This document shows, piece by piece, positions 52,431 through 63,147 of a DNA stretch of 64,000 nt. Positions within the stretch are counted from its first letter, which is position 1. The number at the start of each line of letters is the position of its first letter. Below the pieces are notes generated by a model. It made no database searches, had not been told where the DNA came from, and saw only the letters and a program-made list of their open reading frames with translations. Source of the DNA: Pyrus communis (Eukaryota > Streptophyta > Magnoliopsida > Rosales > Rosaceae). The stretch spans positions 14,432,001-14,496,000 of the forward strand of contig NC_084813.1 in NCBI RefSeq assembly GCF_963583255.1. Reading direction: 5' to 3'. A program made the position numbers and the translations under genes.

Positions 52431-53790
52431 TTTTCAAAGGTGTTCAAAGATAAGGGTTGATGGAGTAAATTTTCAAAGGGTCGGAGTCGATTTTCAAGAA
52501 TGGGAATTCTTCAGAGTGTGTTTGTTGTGGTGATCGATAGCTCTATAAGAAGCCAAGGCGACGCGTCCACCAATTCAAAAAACCGGAATTTCCGGCGTAA
52601 TTTAGGCGACGCGTTCTCGGCTTTTCAGAAAACGCGTTCAACTTTGTCAAAAGATTTCTGACAAAGCTGAAAACACGTGGAGGCCATCATCGCAACTACA
52701 CGTCTTTAGTCGACAAGCGCAAAGTTCGGCGACGCTTTCTCTGCTTTTCAGAAAACGCGTGCAGCTTTGTCAAAAGGAGCCGCATCTGCACTACCACGTG
52801 TCGTTCAGAAAGAGAAGGGGCGTCGTTCAGAAATCGAAGGGGCGCCCGCTCAGAAATCGAAGAGGTGTCGTTCAGAAATCGAAGGGGCGCCACTATTTCA
52901 AAAAGCCGGATTTGCGGGATCAAAACGTTTGTCGACAAGGGTAAAAAAACAGTACCACCACTTGATATTATTTCTATATATGTCGACCTTCGTCTTTTAT
53001 GGCAAGGCAAACCTGAAGAAAATGCCCAACTCTTCCTCACCTCTGAAGGCGCACTCCCAGCAAAGCCTTTCGAAATACTCAATTCTTTCTTCTTCCCCAA
53101 AGATGATACCAGATGCCTGGAGTACAGATGACCCAGGAGGAAATGGCGGATTGAAGTGTGCTGATTCATTCACCGCTTCTTCAAAAGCAAAGGTATCTCA
53201 TATCATCAAGGTCAAAAGCAAAAGTATCTCATATCATGCTCTTTCCCTGTCTTTTTCTTTGTCCTTGTTCATACTCGCATGGCAAAGTAAAAGAAGCAAT
53301 CAGCCGGCACTTGGAGTCAGTCTTCCGATCTGGAGCCAACTGCCTGGAATCTATTCCTGATTGCTTACCTAGCGTTGCTCTCGAGTAGTCATCTTCAACG
53401 GTTGATACACTTCCGGAGAAGGGACCACTTCTGCAAAGGGGAGCGAGTAAGGCAAGTGAAAATGATACATTGAAGCATGTGGAGACAAACATAGGCTGAG
53501 TTATCCTCCAACCCTTTTCAATACGAATTGGAAAGATTGAACAAAGAAACAGACCAAAGGGGTAAGCTCAGACCTTCGGGGAAGACCAAAAGAATCCTCC
53601 AGCCCAGTAGCACAAAGGAAAATCAACAAGTGGAGGAGACCCAAAAGAATCCTGCTGCCCAGTTCAAGAGTAGCACAAAGGAAAATCAACGATGGGCAGA
53701 AACCAGTTCAAGAGTATGCCTGTGGAATCACCAAGTTCAATGCCTCAATGCAATCACCAAGGAGAAGAGGGAATTTACACTCCATAACCA
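52431..53790 (-). promoter_or_regulatory. Upstream region of antisense cassette, copy C
   Basis: Reverse-complement homologue of 8238-9679 and 21560-22852. G-box CACGTG occurs at 52674-52679 and 52795-52800. Four to five minisatellite units (TTCAGAAATCGAAGGGGCG) lie at about 52803-52900, with two TTTGTCAAAAG...AAACGCG blocks at 52610-52780. Distally, a roughly 70-bp unit with GGAAAATCAACGATGGG is repeated at 53617-53700, as in element A. A 197-codon plus-strand frame across the region has only repeat-derived similarity to those in A and B and is not called. Confidence 0.55.
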
Positions 53791-55620
53791 GATTTGCGTC
53801 CCTAAACTCTTCTCTTTGTTAATTACATTATGCCATGCTTAGTATGTTTAAATGCTTTTTGTGTGTTTACTTATGTTTTGTGTGAATCTATGCTTAAAAC
53901 ATTGAGGACAATGTTTGATTTAAGTTTGGGGGGGTAACTAATGTTGTTAATGCAAATTCGTGGGATTTTATCACCCATAACTTCAAATGTTGTTCCTTGC
54001 TGTTTTAAGGTGTTTTTAAATTGTTTTAGAGTGTTTTAGTGTGTTTTGCTTTATAACTCCGAAAATCACATAAAAATTTGAAGAAAATGTTTTGAAAAGC
54101 CTAAAAAGAGTGTTTTGAGTCGTTTTTGTGTGTTTGTGTCTTAGGGTACCTTCCAACACAATGATAAGGATTTGGTTTATAATTGCATGACGGTTAGAAA
54201 GAGTTATAAACATAGAGAAAAGTTTGATTTACTCTTGGTATATGCTTGGTTATGGTTATAATGTATGACTTCACATGCAATCATAAAAGAAAAAAATTCG
54301 TTTTTGTAACATGCTTGAAGGAAGGAACTCAAACAAACGCTACATCCCTGTGAGACTCGAGCCATTACTTTCTTTGGAGAGTTATTTTCTGTGATTCTTT
54401 GTTTTCTAAAGTTGTTGCATGATCTCATTATTTCTTGCTTGGTTGCTACTTAGAATGCAATTGTATCATGATAGAACTAAATGCTAGAACTTATATCCGT
54501 TTCATTCAAAGCATGACATTGAGTTGCATAACATATATCAAGATGAAGTTGTATAGTTGCCACCATAACCAAATAGCCTTACTTCCCATATTTCGTATTT
54601 GTTGTAAGTTTTAACCCCGTTGAGCCTCGTTTAGCCTTTATTCTTTGTTAACCCACATCACCCCTTACCTAGCCTAGAGTAGGACTTTCCTATACCCTTG
54701 TTCTTAAAGTATAGTGAGCATGACTTAAATGAATTCCTTTTGAGTTACATTATGCAAGAAAATGAGTGTGGGGGAGTAAAAGTTTGTTCTTACGTTTATA
54801 TGTATGTTTTGAGATTCAAAAGAAAAAGAAGAAGAAAAGAAAAAAAAAAAGGAGTGAAAATAAGTAAGAATGAACGAACGAGCGTTGATGGTTGAAAAAA
54901 GGGTCCAAAAAGTTGAATATGGCCCTAAGTTTTGTGTGACTTTCCCTTGGGTGTTCAAAGTTGACTTCTGCGTTCTTAAGGGAATTCTAAGTGCCTAATT
55001 CAATACTTTGCTCACTATTGCTTTAAGAATGTTTGTTTATCCTTCACCTTTCATTGTTAGCCAATACCCTAGCCCCATTACAACCCTTTGACTTCTATCT
55101 TGAGTGTTATGTGTTTCAAAATGTGGAGTTTCGAATTGATATGAGCTTATGGTGTCACTGGTTCTTGCATCTAAGTAGTAGCATTCCATTCATGAGATCA
55201 TATCTAAACATGCTTATTAACTCCAGAAATTGCTTCCTTTGAAATACATATATGTGAGTGTTCGTTTTTATGTTTACATCAATCTTCTCACATATAACTA
55301 GTTTAGGGTGTGTAGTCAGAAAATCTGAGTGAAAATTGAGTGCATATCTTGTAAGGAATTGAGCAAATTCTCTAAGGCATGTTACTACATTCAAATCATG
55401 GTTTTAAATGCTTAATTGTGAACTAGTATGTGGTGACTATGAGTAAGAATGTACTTAAGTGTAAAGATGGCTAAAATCTGTGGGAATAATGATTTTTAAC
55501 TTGTCATGTGCATTGGAAATCCGTGAGACGATTGTTGGAAGGTGTAGGTTGTGTTTTGTTCGTTTTGTCTAGTTTCGTGTTCTTTTGTTGTTTTGTTTTG
55601 CTCGAGGACTAGCAAAAGAT
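53791..55620. other. Non-coding 3' internal region of element C
   Basis: Matches the reverse of 19760-21559 in B. No coding was found. It contains a purine-rich AAAAGAAAAAGAAG tract near 54815-54850, equivalent to the (TTTC)n tract of B. Confidence 0.7.
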
Positions 55621-55635
55621 AAGTGTGGGGGTATT
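55621..55635 (+). other. Polypurine tract of element C
   Basis: AAGTGTGGGGGTATT directly before the 3' LTR. Confidence 0.85.
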
Positions 55636-57640
55636 TGATAGGAGCATATTCATGCGACTTAAATGGCTTGTTCTCGTGCATTTACGTTATGTTTCTTTAG
55701 TTATTTTAGTCCTTTATGCTTCTTTTGTGTGTTTTCAGGTTCTAAGGGCAAAGTATGCAAAAGGATGCCTTTTGGAGCCTTTTGGAGCAAATTAGAGATT
55801 GGAATGGATATCATATGCTTGGAGCCAAGAGGATGGACGAAATTGAAGGATTCCTCCTCCATTGCAGCCACATGCACATTCAATCATTCACACCAAAACC
55901 TTGCACATGCTTTCCCATTTCATTATTTATTCACCTTGCAGCCACTCCACATGCATTTCTAGCTTTTCCTTTGCATTCCCCCTTTAATCAACACACACAT
56001 CCATTCACCACAGAAATAAGGCCTTTGTGCCAGAAATTCATCCATTCCAAACACTCTTCCATAAACTCATCCATTGCAGAAATGTAGACATCAAACCACC
56101 CTTGTGCCGTGCCTTCCCTATTAATCCAAACACCACTCCCCAAACCATTCACACCATCAAACTCACCTTAGACCTTGTGCCACAACGAAGAGGAAGAGAA
56201 GAGTGCCTAAACGTTCATACAATTCAAGTTTGAGTTGTTGGAATGTTTAGGTGTTTCTTTGATTTCAATGTTTAATTTCAATGCTCTTTGTTTTGTACGA
56301 ATGAGGAATGGATGATAAGAGGGCCTAAACGTTCATACAATTCAAGTTTGAGTTGTTGGAATGTTTAGGTGTTTCTTTGATTCTCTTTGTTTTGTACCAT
56401 GAGGAACTAAACCCCCCTTGGTTAGGGGGTGATTCAAATATATGTTTATGCTTGCATTTTGATTTGAATACTTCTAATTGCGTTTCATAAGTTGTGGATT
56501 CAATTCGTTTAACTGTTTGATTGATAACTTATTTATGTATGTTCATTGAGAGTGCACACTTAATTTTCATGCATGAATATGACGCTAGAATATAAGTGAG
56601 TTTCACCTAATAGTTACGAACTTATATTCACAAGTAGTGGAGGTTGCTTATAAACAATCGCGTTAAACAAATTCTTGGCATAAGTTTCATGCGTATTCCA
56701 TAGTAACGAATGCCTCGTCAACACTTATAATTTTCATAGAGCGTAATGATTCTTGCTTGTACCTCTTCTATGCATTCATGTTGAGGACTTGTGGGGAATG
56801 TTTTGAATTGTTGTATGCGCTAACCCATCCAATTCAATAACGTTAGGAAGATTTGAAGGTTAATTAGTGCATCACGGTTAACCCGGGGTGTTGAGTTTCA
56901 TGGTTTATTGAAATGCAATTGGAAATCATTTTATTATGCAAGTGTAACATATGTGAAGATGAACCCCTTAGCTAGCATTCATTCATTTCAATTCCATTCA
57001 ATTCTATCACACATTCACATTTACATTTTGCTTTAATTTACAATCTATGCAATTTAATTTAATTTCGTATAAACCTCAATCCCCCTTTACTTTATTGTCC
57101 AATTTAGTTAGAAAGTGTCTTAGTTTATGTTTCTAAGTGTTTTGATTCAATTTATTTCCCAATTTCGTCCAAATTCACCAAAGTGCTCAAAACTGCCCAG
57201 AAAGTGATTTTGAGGCAGTTTTGAGTGTTTTGGGTGATGTTTGAGTCTTTTGGTTTGTTTTAATGTTTTAAGTGTTTAGTTTTACATTCTTTGAGTTAGT
57301 TTAGTGTTTTATATTGTGTTTTTACGTTCTTGAGTCAAGTTATTACTTAATTTCATCCAAATTTGTGTTTGTGCTCAAATCTGCCCAGAAAGTGGTTTTT
57401 AGGCAGATTTGAGTGTGTTTGTGTTGTTTTGAGTCTTTTGGTTTGTCTTAGTGTTTTAAAGTTTAGTTTTGCATTCTTTGAGTCTAGTATAGTGTTTCAT
57501 ATTGTTATTTTACGTTTTTGAGTCAAATCCAAGTGGTTAACAATCCCTCCTAATCCCCGGTCCAGAACGATCCCTACTTATACATATACTACAATTTGAC
57601 AAAAGAGGGTTTAATTTGTGTGCGTATAAATCTCGCATCA
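55636..57640 (+). repeat. 3' LTR of element C (2005 bp)
   Basis: Differences from the 5' LTR seen by eye: an extra C near 56140, C/A near 56510, G/A near 57046, T/C near 57215, G/A near 57355, A/G near 57568 and one deleted base near 57600. The first-to-last bases are otherwise collinear. Confidence 0.93.
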
Positions 57641-57851
57641 GTATTATCTATTGGAACCATATCTTTAAAGATGCAAACTTTGCCACTGATACCTTTGCTC
57701 GTCAGGGTCTTCTAATAATTGGTTGTCATTTATGGGAGCATCATGTTCCTCCTTTTGCTTTAGATGCTCTTTGTTTTGATTCTGGTAGGAACGATTGTAT
57801 CAGAGGGATTTCTATGTACGGTTCTTTTGGCTAAAAAAAAAAAAAAAAAAG
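57641..57851 (+). pseudogene. LINE 3' end with poly(A) tail
   Basis: Resumes the RNase H domain with HIFKDANFATDTFARQG, which supplies the last Asp-containing motif, and ends GISMYGSFG then stop. A run of about 18 A follows at 57833-57851, the usual 3' tail of a LINE. The first five bases are the TSD GTATT of element C. Confidence 0.85.
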
Positions 57852-58387
57852 CATTATGTCATTTGGCTAGATAAAATAGAAAAAAGTTAGCTATTATTAT
57901 TGAAGATCTTATGATGATTCTTACTATTCTGTTTGAAATATTTTAATATTTTGAAGTAATTTGTCGTACTAATTAGTATTTGGAATAGATTTAAATTAAG
58001 ATAAAATATTTTACAGCAAAGTACAATGGTGAAGCTAGAAATTTTTTACCGGGTGGGCTAGCTTTAAGATTTAAATCTTTATAAACAAAGAAATTTGATT
58101 CTGTATTTTTCATAGTATCAGCTAGCTTAAGAAAATTTTCAAAATGTGAGCCAAGAATTTTCGTTATTAAATAAATACGTGTTTAAATTCAAACAAATTC
58201 AAACATATACATTTACAAGAAGCGACAAGAAAAAGGATGTAAGAAGAAGAGATGATTTATAAACTGTATTATATAATTTTATATAATTAAACTGTGAGAA
58301 TTCGGATTAATGACTAAATATATGGTGAGCTACATTCGAAAATCAATAAAATTTACATGTAAAATTCTATTTTTCACCAGCTACCTG
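57852..58387. other. Unassigned AT-rich sequence
   Basis: No coding, terminal repeats or simple repeats of note. The last five bases (ACCTG) are the left TSD of the solo LTR. Confidence 0.5.
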
Positions 58388-60515
58388 TGTGACAGCCTGT
58401 TCCGGATTTTCGAACCGTAGGGGTGAAATGACGATTTTGCCCCTATTATGGTTGTTTCGTTGTGTGGTTGTTTTTGGGTGTTACTTGGTTGGTTTTGGAC
58501 CACACACACACCACACTCACTCACCCTCTCTCCCTGCCTTGTCCCGAGCCCTCTCTCTCTCCCATTCCTATTCTCTTTGTACGGACGACAACCAAAACCA
58601 TCCAAACCTTCACAAATCGAGGAAACAAATTACATATTTGTGCTCGTGAGGTCCTTGGGAGTTCAACCATACCCATTTCAGGTAAGGATACCTTCGTTTT
58701 CACGTCGAACTCGGGATACCCTGATTTGGTTACTGTTCATGCACATGTTAATTCTTGTGTTTTTGGGAATTTCAAGCTTGTAGGAAGCTTGGTGAGGTCT
58801 TTAGGAGGCTCGGGGTGGTTCGTTTGAAGGTTTTGGACGTTGGGATCGTGAGTTACAATCTTGGCCGGAGTTGGTGGTGTTTTCCCATCGAGATTCCGTG
58901 TGTTTTAGTGCTTGAAAGTGGTATGGATTTGTTCCTCTTGTTGTAAGCTTCATTTTGGTACCAATTTTGTGAAATTTGGTTGAAAAATGAAGAAGATACA
59001 AGGTTTTAAAGTTTTCCCGATTTTCCGGCGCCGGAGCTTCGCTGGAGAAGATGACGGAATATTTCGTCAGTTTGGACGGAATATTCCTAACGGCGTTAAC
59101 GGATTCCGTTAGAGTTAACGGAATATTCCTGACGGCGTTAACTGACGCCGTCAGTGTGCCAGGCACGTGCCTGCGCGTGGCCGGCGCGTGGGGGCACGTG
59201 CGACTTCAGAAATTTTTTCTAAAAATATGGGGATGTTCCTGAGGGTGAGTAGATCATGTTGGTGTATTCATACACCCCATTTGAGCATTGTATGAGAAGT
59301 TATTTCATAAGGTTGGTTATGTGCTTTAAAATTAACGTTTTTATAGTTGTTTCGCATATAGGTGAGACCTATCCCGAGGACGAGCGCGGTCACTCGAGGC
59401 AAGGGGGTTACGACCCTTCTACATACCAGTGAGTGGGCTTTTGGTTTTCCGTATATACCTATATACTTATGTTTTTCCCAGAAAATGAATTGAAACGTTT
59501 ATATGTTTTTATGCCACGCTTATTGCTTGCCATTTATTTACGCATTATTAGTCGCATATGTATATATATGTTTAGTGCTGCGGACGCATAGGTAAGTGCC
59601 AAGTGAGTTATGATTTATGTTTATGTTCAGTAGTGATTTGAGATGCATAGAGAGCTCATAACCTGCACCCCCGGTGTTAGTGCTCCCGCCCAGAGTTAGG
59701 CACAGTCCTTCACGTGATGTTCACCTCCCGCACCGCACACTCATCTTGGATCCAAGTTAGGTGCACAGTCCTGTCGTACAGACCACTTTAGGTGGTTCCG
59801 ACTCGTAGGTGACTTGTGATTATTCACCCAGCCTTCACGTGATCGTAGCACTTGAGCGTACTTATATTACACCCAGTCCTGTCGTACAGACCACTTTAGG
59901 TGGTTCCGACTCGTGTGCAGGTATAGTTAGTGAGATGGAGATTTGAGCTCTAGATTCGGCCGTACAGGTCATATTAGGTGACTCCGGCTGACAGATTACA
60001 TGGCATTGATTTGACATTTCCTGAGCACTTGCATTTTATTTCGAGGCTTTTGACATGGCATATTTCTGCGTATGACTTATATATATGTATATTCTACTTT
60101 TCTGGGAAGTATACAAGTTTTACGACGAGGGGTTAGAACTTGTTTATGAAATGGTTTTGAAAAGCTTTGTTTTTGCCCACTCACACTTTTTGTTTTGCGC
60201 CCCTCCAGGTTCTAGTTGGCTAGCACTTTTGGTGGCTCCCCAGAGGATTTCCCCGGCATATCTGACAGATTATCACCAGTGTAGGACCACCTTTGGGTGT
60301 GTTTTTGTAGTGTTGTTCTTCCGGACTGCATTAGGTCTTCGTGCTCTGAACTTTGTTTTTCACACTTACACTTGCACATGTATGCTCTAACTTTGTGTAA
60401 AGCTGGTTTTTATTTATTCGTACTTTTATTATTTTGTTAGCTTCCGCACTATGCACATGGTTACGTCACTTCCACGTGACGCCCAGCATGTCCTGATCTC
60501 GGTCGGGGTGTGTCA
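58388..60515. mobile_element. Solo LTR, 2128 bp, TSD ACCTG
   Basis: Starts TGTGACAGCC and ends GGTGTGTCA, with short inverted ends (TGTGACA/TGTGTCA). ACCTG precedes it at 58383-58387 and follows at 60516-60520. There is no polypurine tract, primer-binding site or internal coding next to it, so it is a product of LTR-LTR recombination. It contains an array of TTAACG/GGAATATTCC inverted motifs at 59050-59155 and a 37-bp direct repeat (CTGTCGTACAGACCACTTTA plus 17 bases at 59772 and 59878, with a weaker third copy near 59960). The small frames inside are not called. Orientation is not certain. Confidence 0.87.
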
Positions 60516-60520
60516 ACCTG

Positions 60521-62633
60521 GGCTAAGGGTAGCCCTTAACGTGACTCTACTAGTGGCAAAGTATATTTCAAAATTGACGTTTGTTTGCCAAGCATTTAAA
60601 TTAATAGCACATCTAGTACTATTATGCTATTTTTGGTCATTTTACACAATTACGGTTGTTTTATAAAAAGATTTACCAAACGCTGTAATACTTCTTTTTT
60701 TTGCCAAAAATACTTTTACAACTATAGTTTACGAAACACATTACTGTTTTATTTCACATCTGCTTATTTTCACATCACAACAGAAACATTTTTTTTTTTT
60801 CAAAGCATAACAATACTAAACTAGTCCCTAAGCTCAATAAATTATTGAAAAAATATATAAAAAGTTTAGTCTCATCAACTATGGCAAAGTCACAAATAGA
60901 TCTGTAGAAAAGTTTTCTTCTTTGAATAGAGTCAAGCTCAACAACATCTTCTTTCTCTTTTGAATATCGCATAGTTGTTTTTCGAGACCTTTTGTTTTGT
61001 CACAAATTACAATAATATATTTACATCATGAGAGTAAAGAAATGCATGGTTGCGAACTCTTCTTTCCTAATACTTGGTCTTACTTATCACGTATAGAATC
61101 AGAACCATGTGAGAAGACGGACAGTAAAAGTTTAACATAACATGCCGTTTCCTGCAAAGGCTAAGCAAAAGTCGGCCAAATACTTTGGTTAGAAAAAGTT
61201 TGGCCGGCTGTCGAACTTTCCAGTGGGCTCTCTGACCATGACTACTTTCCTTCATGATTATTGCCGTTATTTTACTTGTTAGCCCGATTAACACTCTTTC
61301 TTTTGGTTGACAGCGGGTATACAACGTGACAGAAAACAAAAATTATATAATAATATCATGAGGTCGAGCGACTTAACTATATTAGCAGTCAGTAATAGAC
61401 AATAAAGAGAAGCTTTCTCAAAAAGGATGAAATCCAAATTGCAGTATAAACACAATGAGCACAGAGCTCATCAACAAAACTCGTTTTGCGACGAATATAT
61501 ATGCCAAACTTCACAAGACTAACTTCAAAGAATAAGATTACGACAAATAATACTCCAATAACTTATTAAAACATACATTAATTACGTGCAATAGTCCATG
61601 GTAAAAATAAAAATACGTTACTAATTTTGTAAAATATTAATTTACGACGGTCCATGTTGTTGACAAAATCTCTTGGTGCACATGAATGGATGGAGATCAA
61701 GCTGTCCATTATTTTCCTTTCATGCATGTTGCCAGCATGCGGGTGCCTTTTGGAGATCATATTTTTTTCTTTTAAATTAATTATTATTTCCTTAGAGTTT
61801 GTTTAGCTCTTGATATACATATATGAAAAAAAAATCAGAGAATTGATTGTATCAAAATAAATAGATTTATAAATTTTGTGTTCTTCTGGCGGATATATCA
61901 TTTGCTTAAACTTAAAAAAAATGCCAAAGCTCGAGAAAAAAATAATCCAATCTTTATCTTTGGATTGTGTTCCTTGACGTGGAAGGAAGCTCATATCTAA
62001 AATAATGTCTTGATAATATAGAGTTGTGATTGGTGGTGGCCCTAGTATAGAAATAAAATGGTTATGTGGTGAGTAAGAACAATACTGGCAGTGATGTAGT
62101 GAATTAACAGTGGCCAAGATTTTTATATATATCATTATCCAGTTATATTGGTAGCTGTTTGAAATTAGATATGAATATTTTAATGCAAATTATGCATCAA
62201 GAACCAATTTTCAATTCAATTCACCAAACAAAAATAGTATTTGTTTTTTTATACAACAATGGGGAGACGTATTCTTTTGAGGATGTGAAGAAATATCTCA
62301 CGTCAAAAGTTTAGCATGTTTTGTCAAGGTTTATAAGAAGTTGAATTATTTCTCATATTCTATTTAGTTTATTTTTTCGGTAAAAACTTAATTATTTTTA
62401 AGTATAATGAAACGAGTACACTGTTATATCAAACAAGTATTTAACTATTTATTAGAAGAATAATAATTTTTTCGTAAATACAAAATGATTGATGTGCTCA
62501 CATGGCCAACAAAAGGGAAGAAAGAAATCTCAAAAATTGATGCGTCCACAACTTCACGTGGATTTAGCGACGTATGCAAAGTACATACAATCTCATTGGC
62601 AGAGAGAGAGAGAGAGAGAGAACAAAGTAAAAA
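60521..62633. other. Intergenic region upstream of the oxidosqualene cyclase exon
   Basis: AT-rich, with no recognisable coding. A palindrome GGCTAAGGGTAGCCCTTA lies at 60522-60539, next to the solo LTR. A (GA)n run at about 62602-62621 lies immediately before the cyclase start codon and would be in its 5' UTR. A clear TATA box was not assigned. Confidence 0.5.
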
Positions 62634-62832
62634 ATGTGGAAGCTGAAGGTAGGGGCAGAGACAGTGGGAGGAGAAGGTGGCGGGCAACGGCTGAAGAGTG
62701 TGAACAACCACTTGGGCCGCCAGGTGTGGGAGTTCCACCCAGAGACTGGAACCCCAGAAGAGCTTCAGCAAATTGAAGATGCCCGCAAGGCTTTCTGGAA
62801 CCACCGTTACGAAAGGCGGCACAGCTCGGACG
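62634..62832 (+). pseudogene. Oxidosqualene cyclase, first-exon N-terminus, cut by copia E
   Basis: ATG at 62634 opens MWKLKVGAE, followed by VNNHLGRQVWEFHPETGTPE, EDARKAFWNHRYERRHSSDV. This is the N-terminal signature of plant 2,3-oxidosqualene cyclases (MWKLK...NNH.GRQ.WEF...PEEL...). These membrane-bound enzymes of about 760 residues cyclise oxidosqualene to sterol or triterpene skeletons. The VGAE start and NHLGRQVWEF wording recall triterpene-type members rather than cycloartenol synthase, but product type cannot be told from 66 residues. Coding stops at TSD GGACG (62828-62832), where the LTR begins and adds Leu-stop. The DCTAE active site and QW repeats would lie beyond the insertion, outside the window. 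The allele is disrupted unless the element is removed. Confidence 0.9.
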
Positions 62833-63147
62833 TGTTATAATTTCTGATCTCAATAAATCATTCACTCATCCATATTCGGCCTTACAGGAAGGATCTTATA
62901 TATCTACTACAAAAAGGACAGTTAGATGTTTTATATACATCTTACACACACACACACACAATAAACTAAAAAACAGGCGTGCTTGCTGCCCATGCTGTCA
63001 AGGAATATTGCAGCCAGTGCAGTATTCCTTCTGTCCAGGTAACTGCCCTCCCTGCTGTCCATGAGTCAGCAATCACATGTCCACTATAGTTGTAATGATG
63101 GCAGGCACTTTAGAGTTTAAACATGAGCTGGATGACTTGGTCTAACA
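62833..63147 (-). repeat. 3' LTR of copia element E (315 bp)
   Basis: The plus strand starts TGTTATAATT and ends TCTAACA; on the minus strand it is TGTTAGACC...TTATAACA. A TATA box (GTATATAAAAC on the minus strand, about 62929-62939) and a (GT)n run at 62945-62960 lie inside. GGGGGGCTG follows at 63148-63157 as polypurine tract. Confidence 0.85.

Larger units (their letters stand above)
49416..57640 (+). mobile_element. Element C: non-autonomous relative of B carrying only the antisense gene
   Basis: 8225 bp, bounded by 2005-bp LTRs and TSD GTATT. The plus-strand order is 5' LTR, primer-binding tract, a short leader with a scrap of Athila 3' sequence, a poly(A) run, the coiled-coil gene on the minus strand, 1.8 kb non-coding, polypurine tract and 3' LTR. 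It has no gag, protease, RT or integrase. LTR termini (TGATAGGAGCATATTCATGC ... CTCGCATCA) match B, making it a deletion derivative of that family. LTR differences seen by eye are about seven, so insertion is recent. Confidence 0.93.

Noticed and set aside
58389..58827. Overlapping plus-strand frames at the start of the solo LTR
   Set aside because: Three overlapping frames in CT-rich leader-like sequence; the 2128-bp unit has LTR ends and a TSD.
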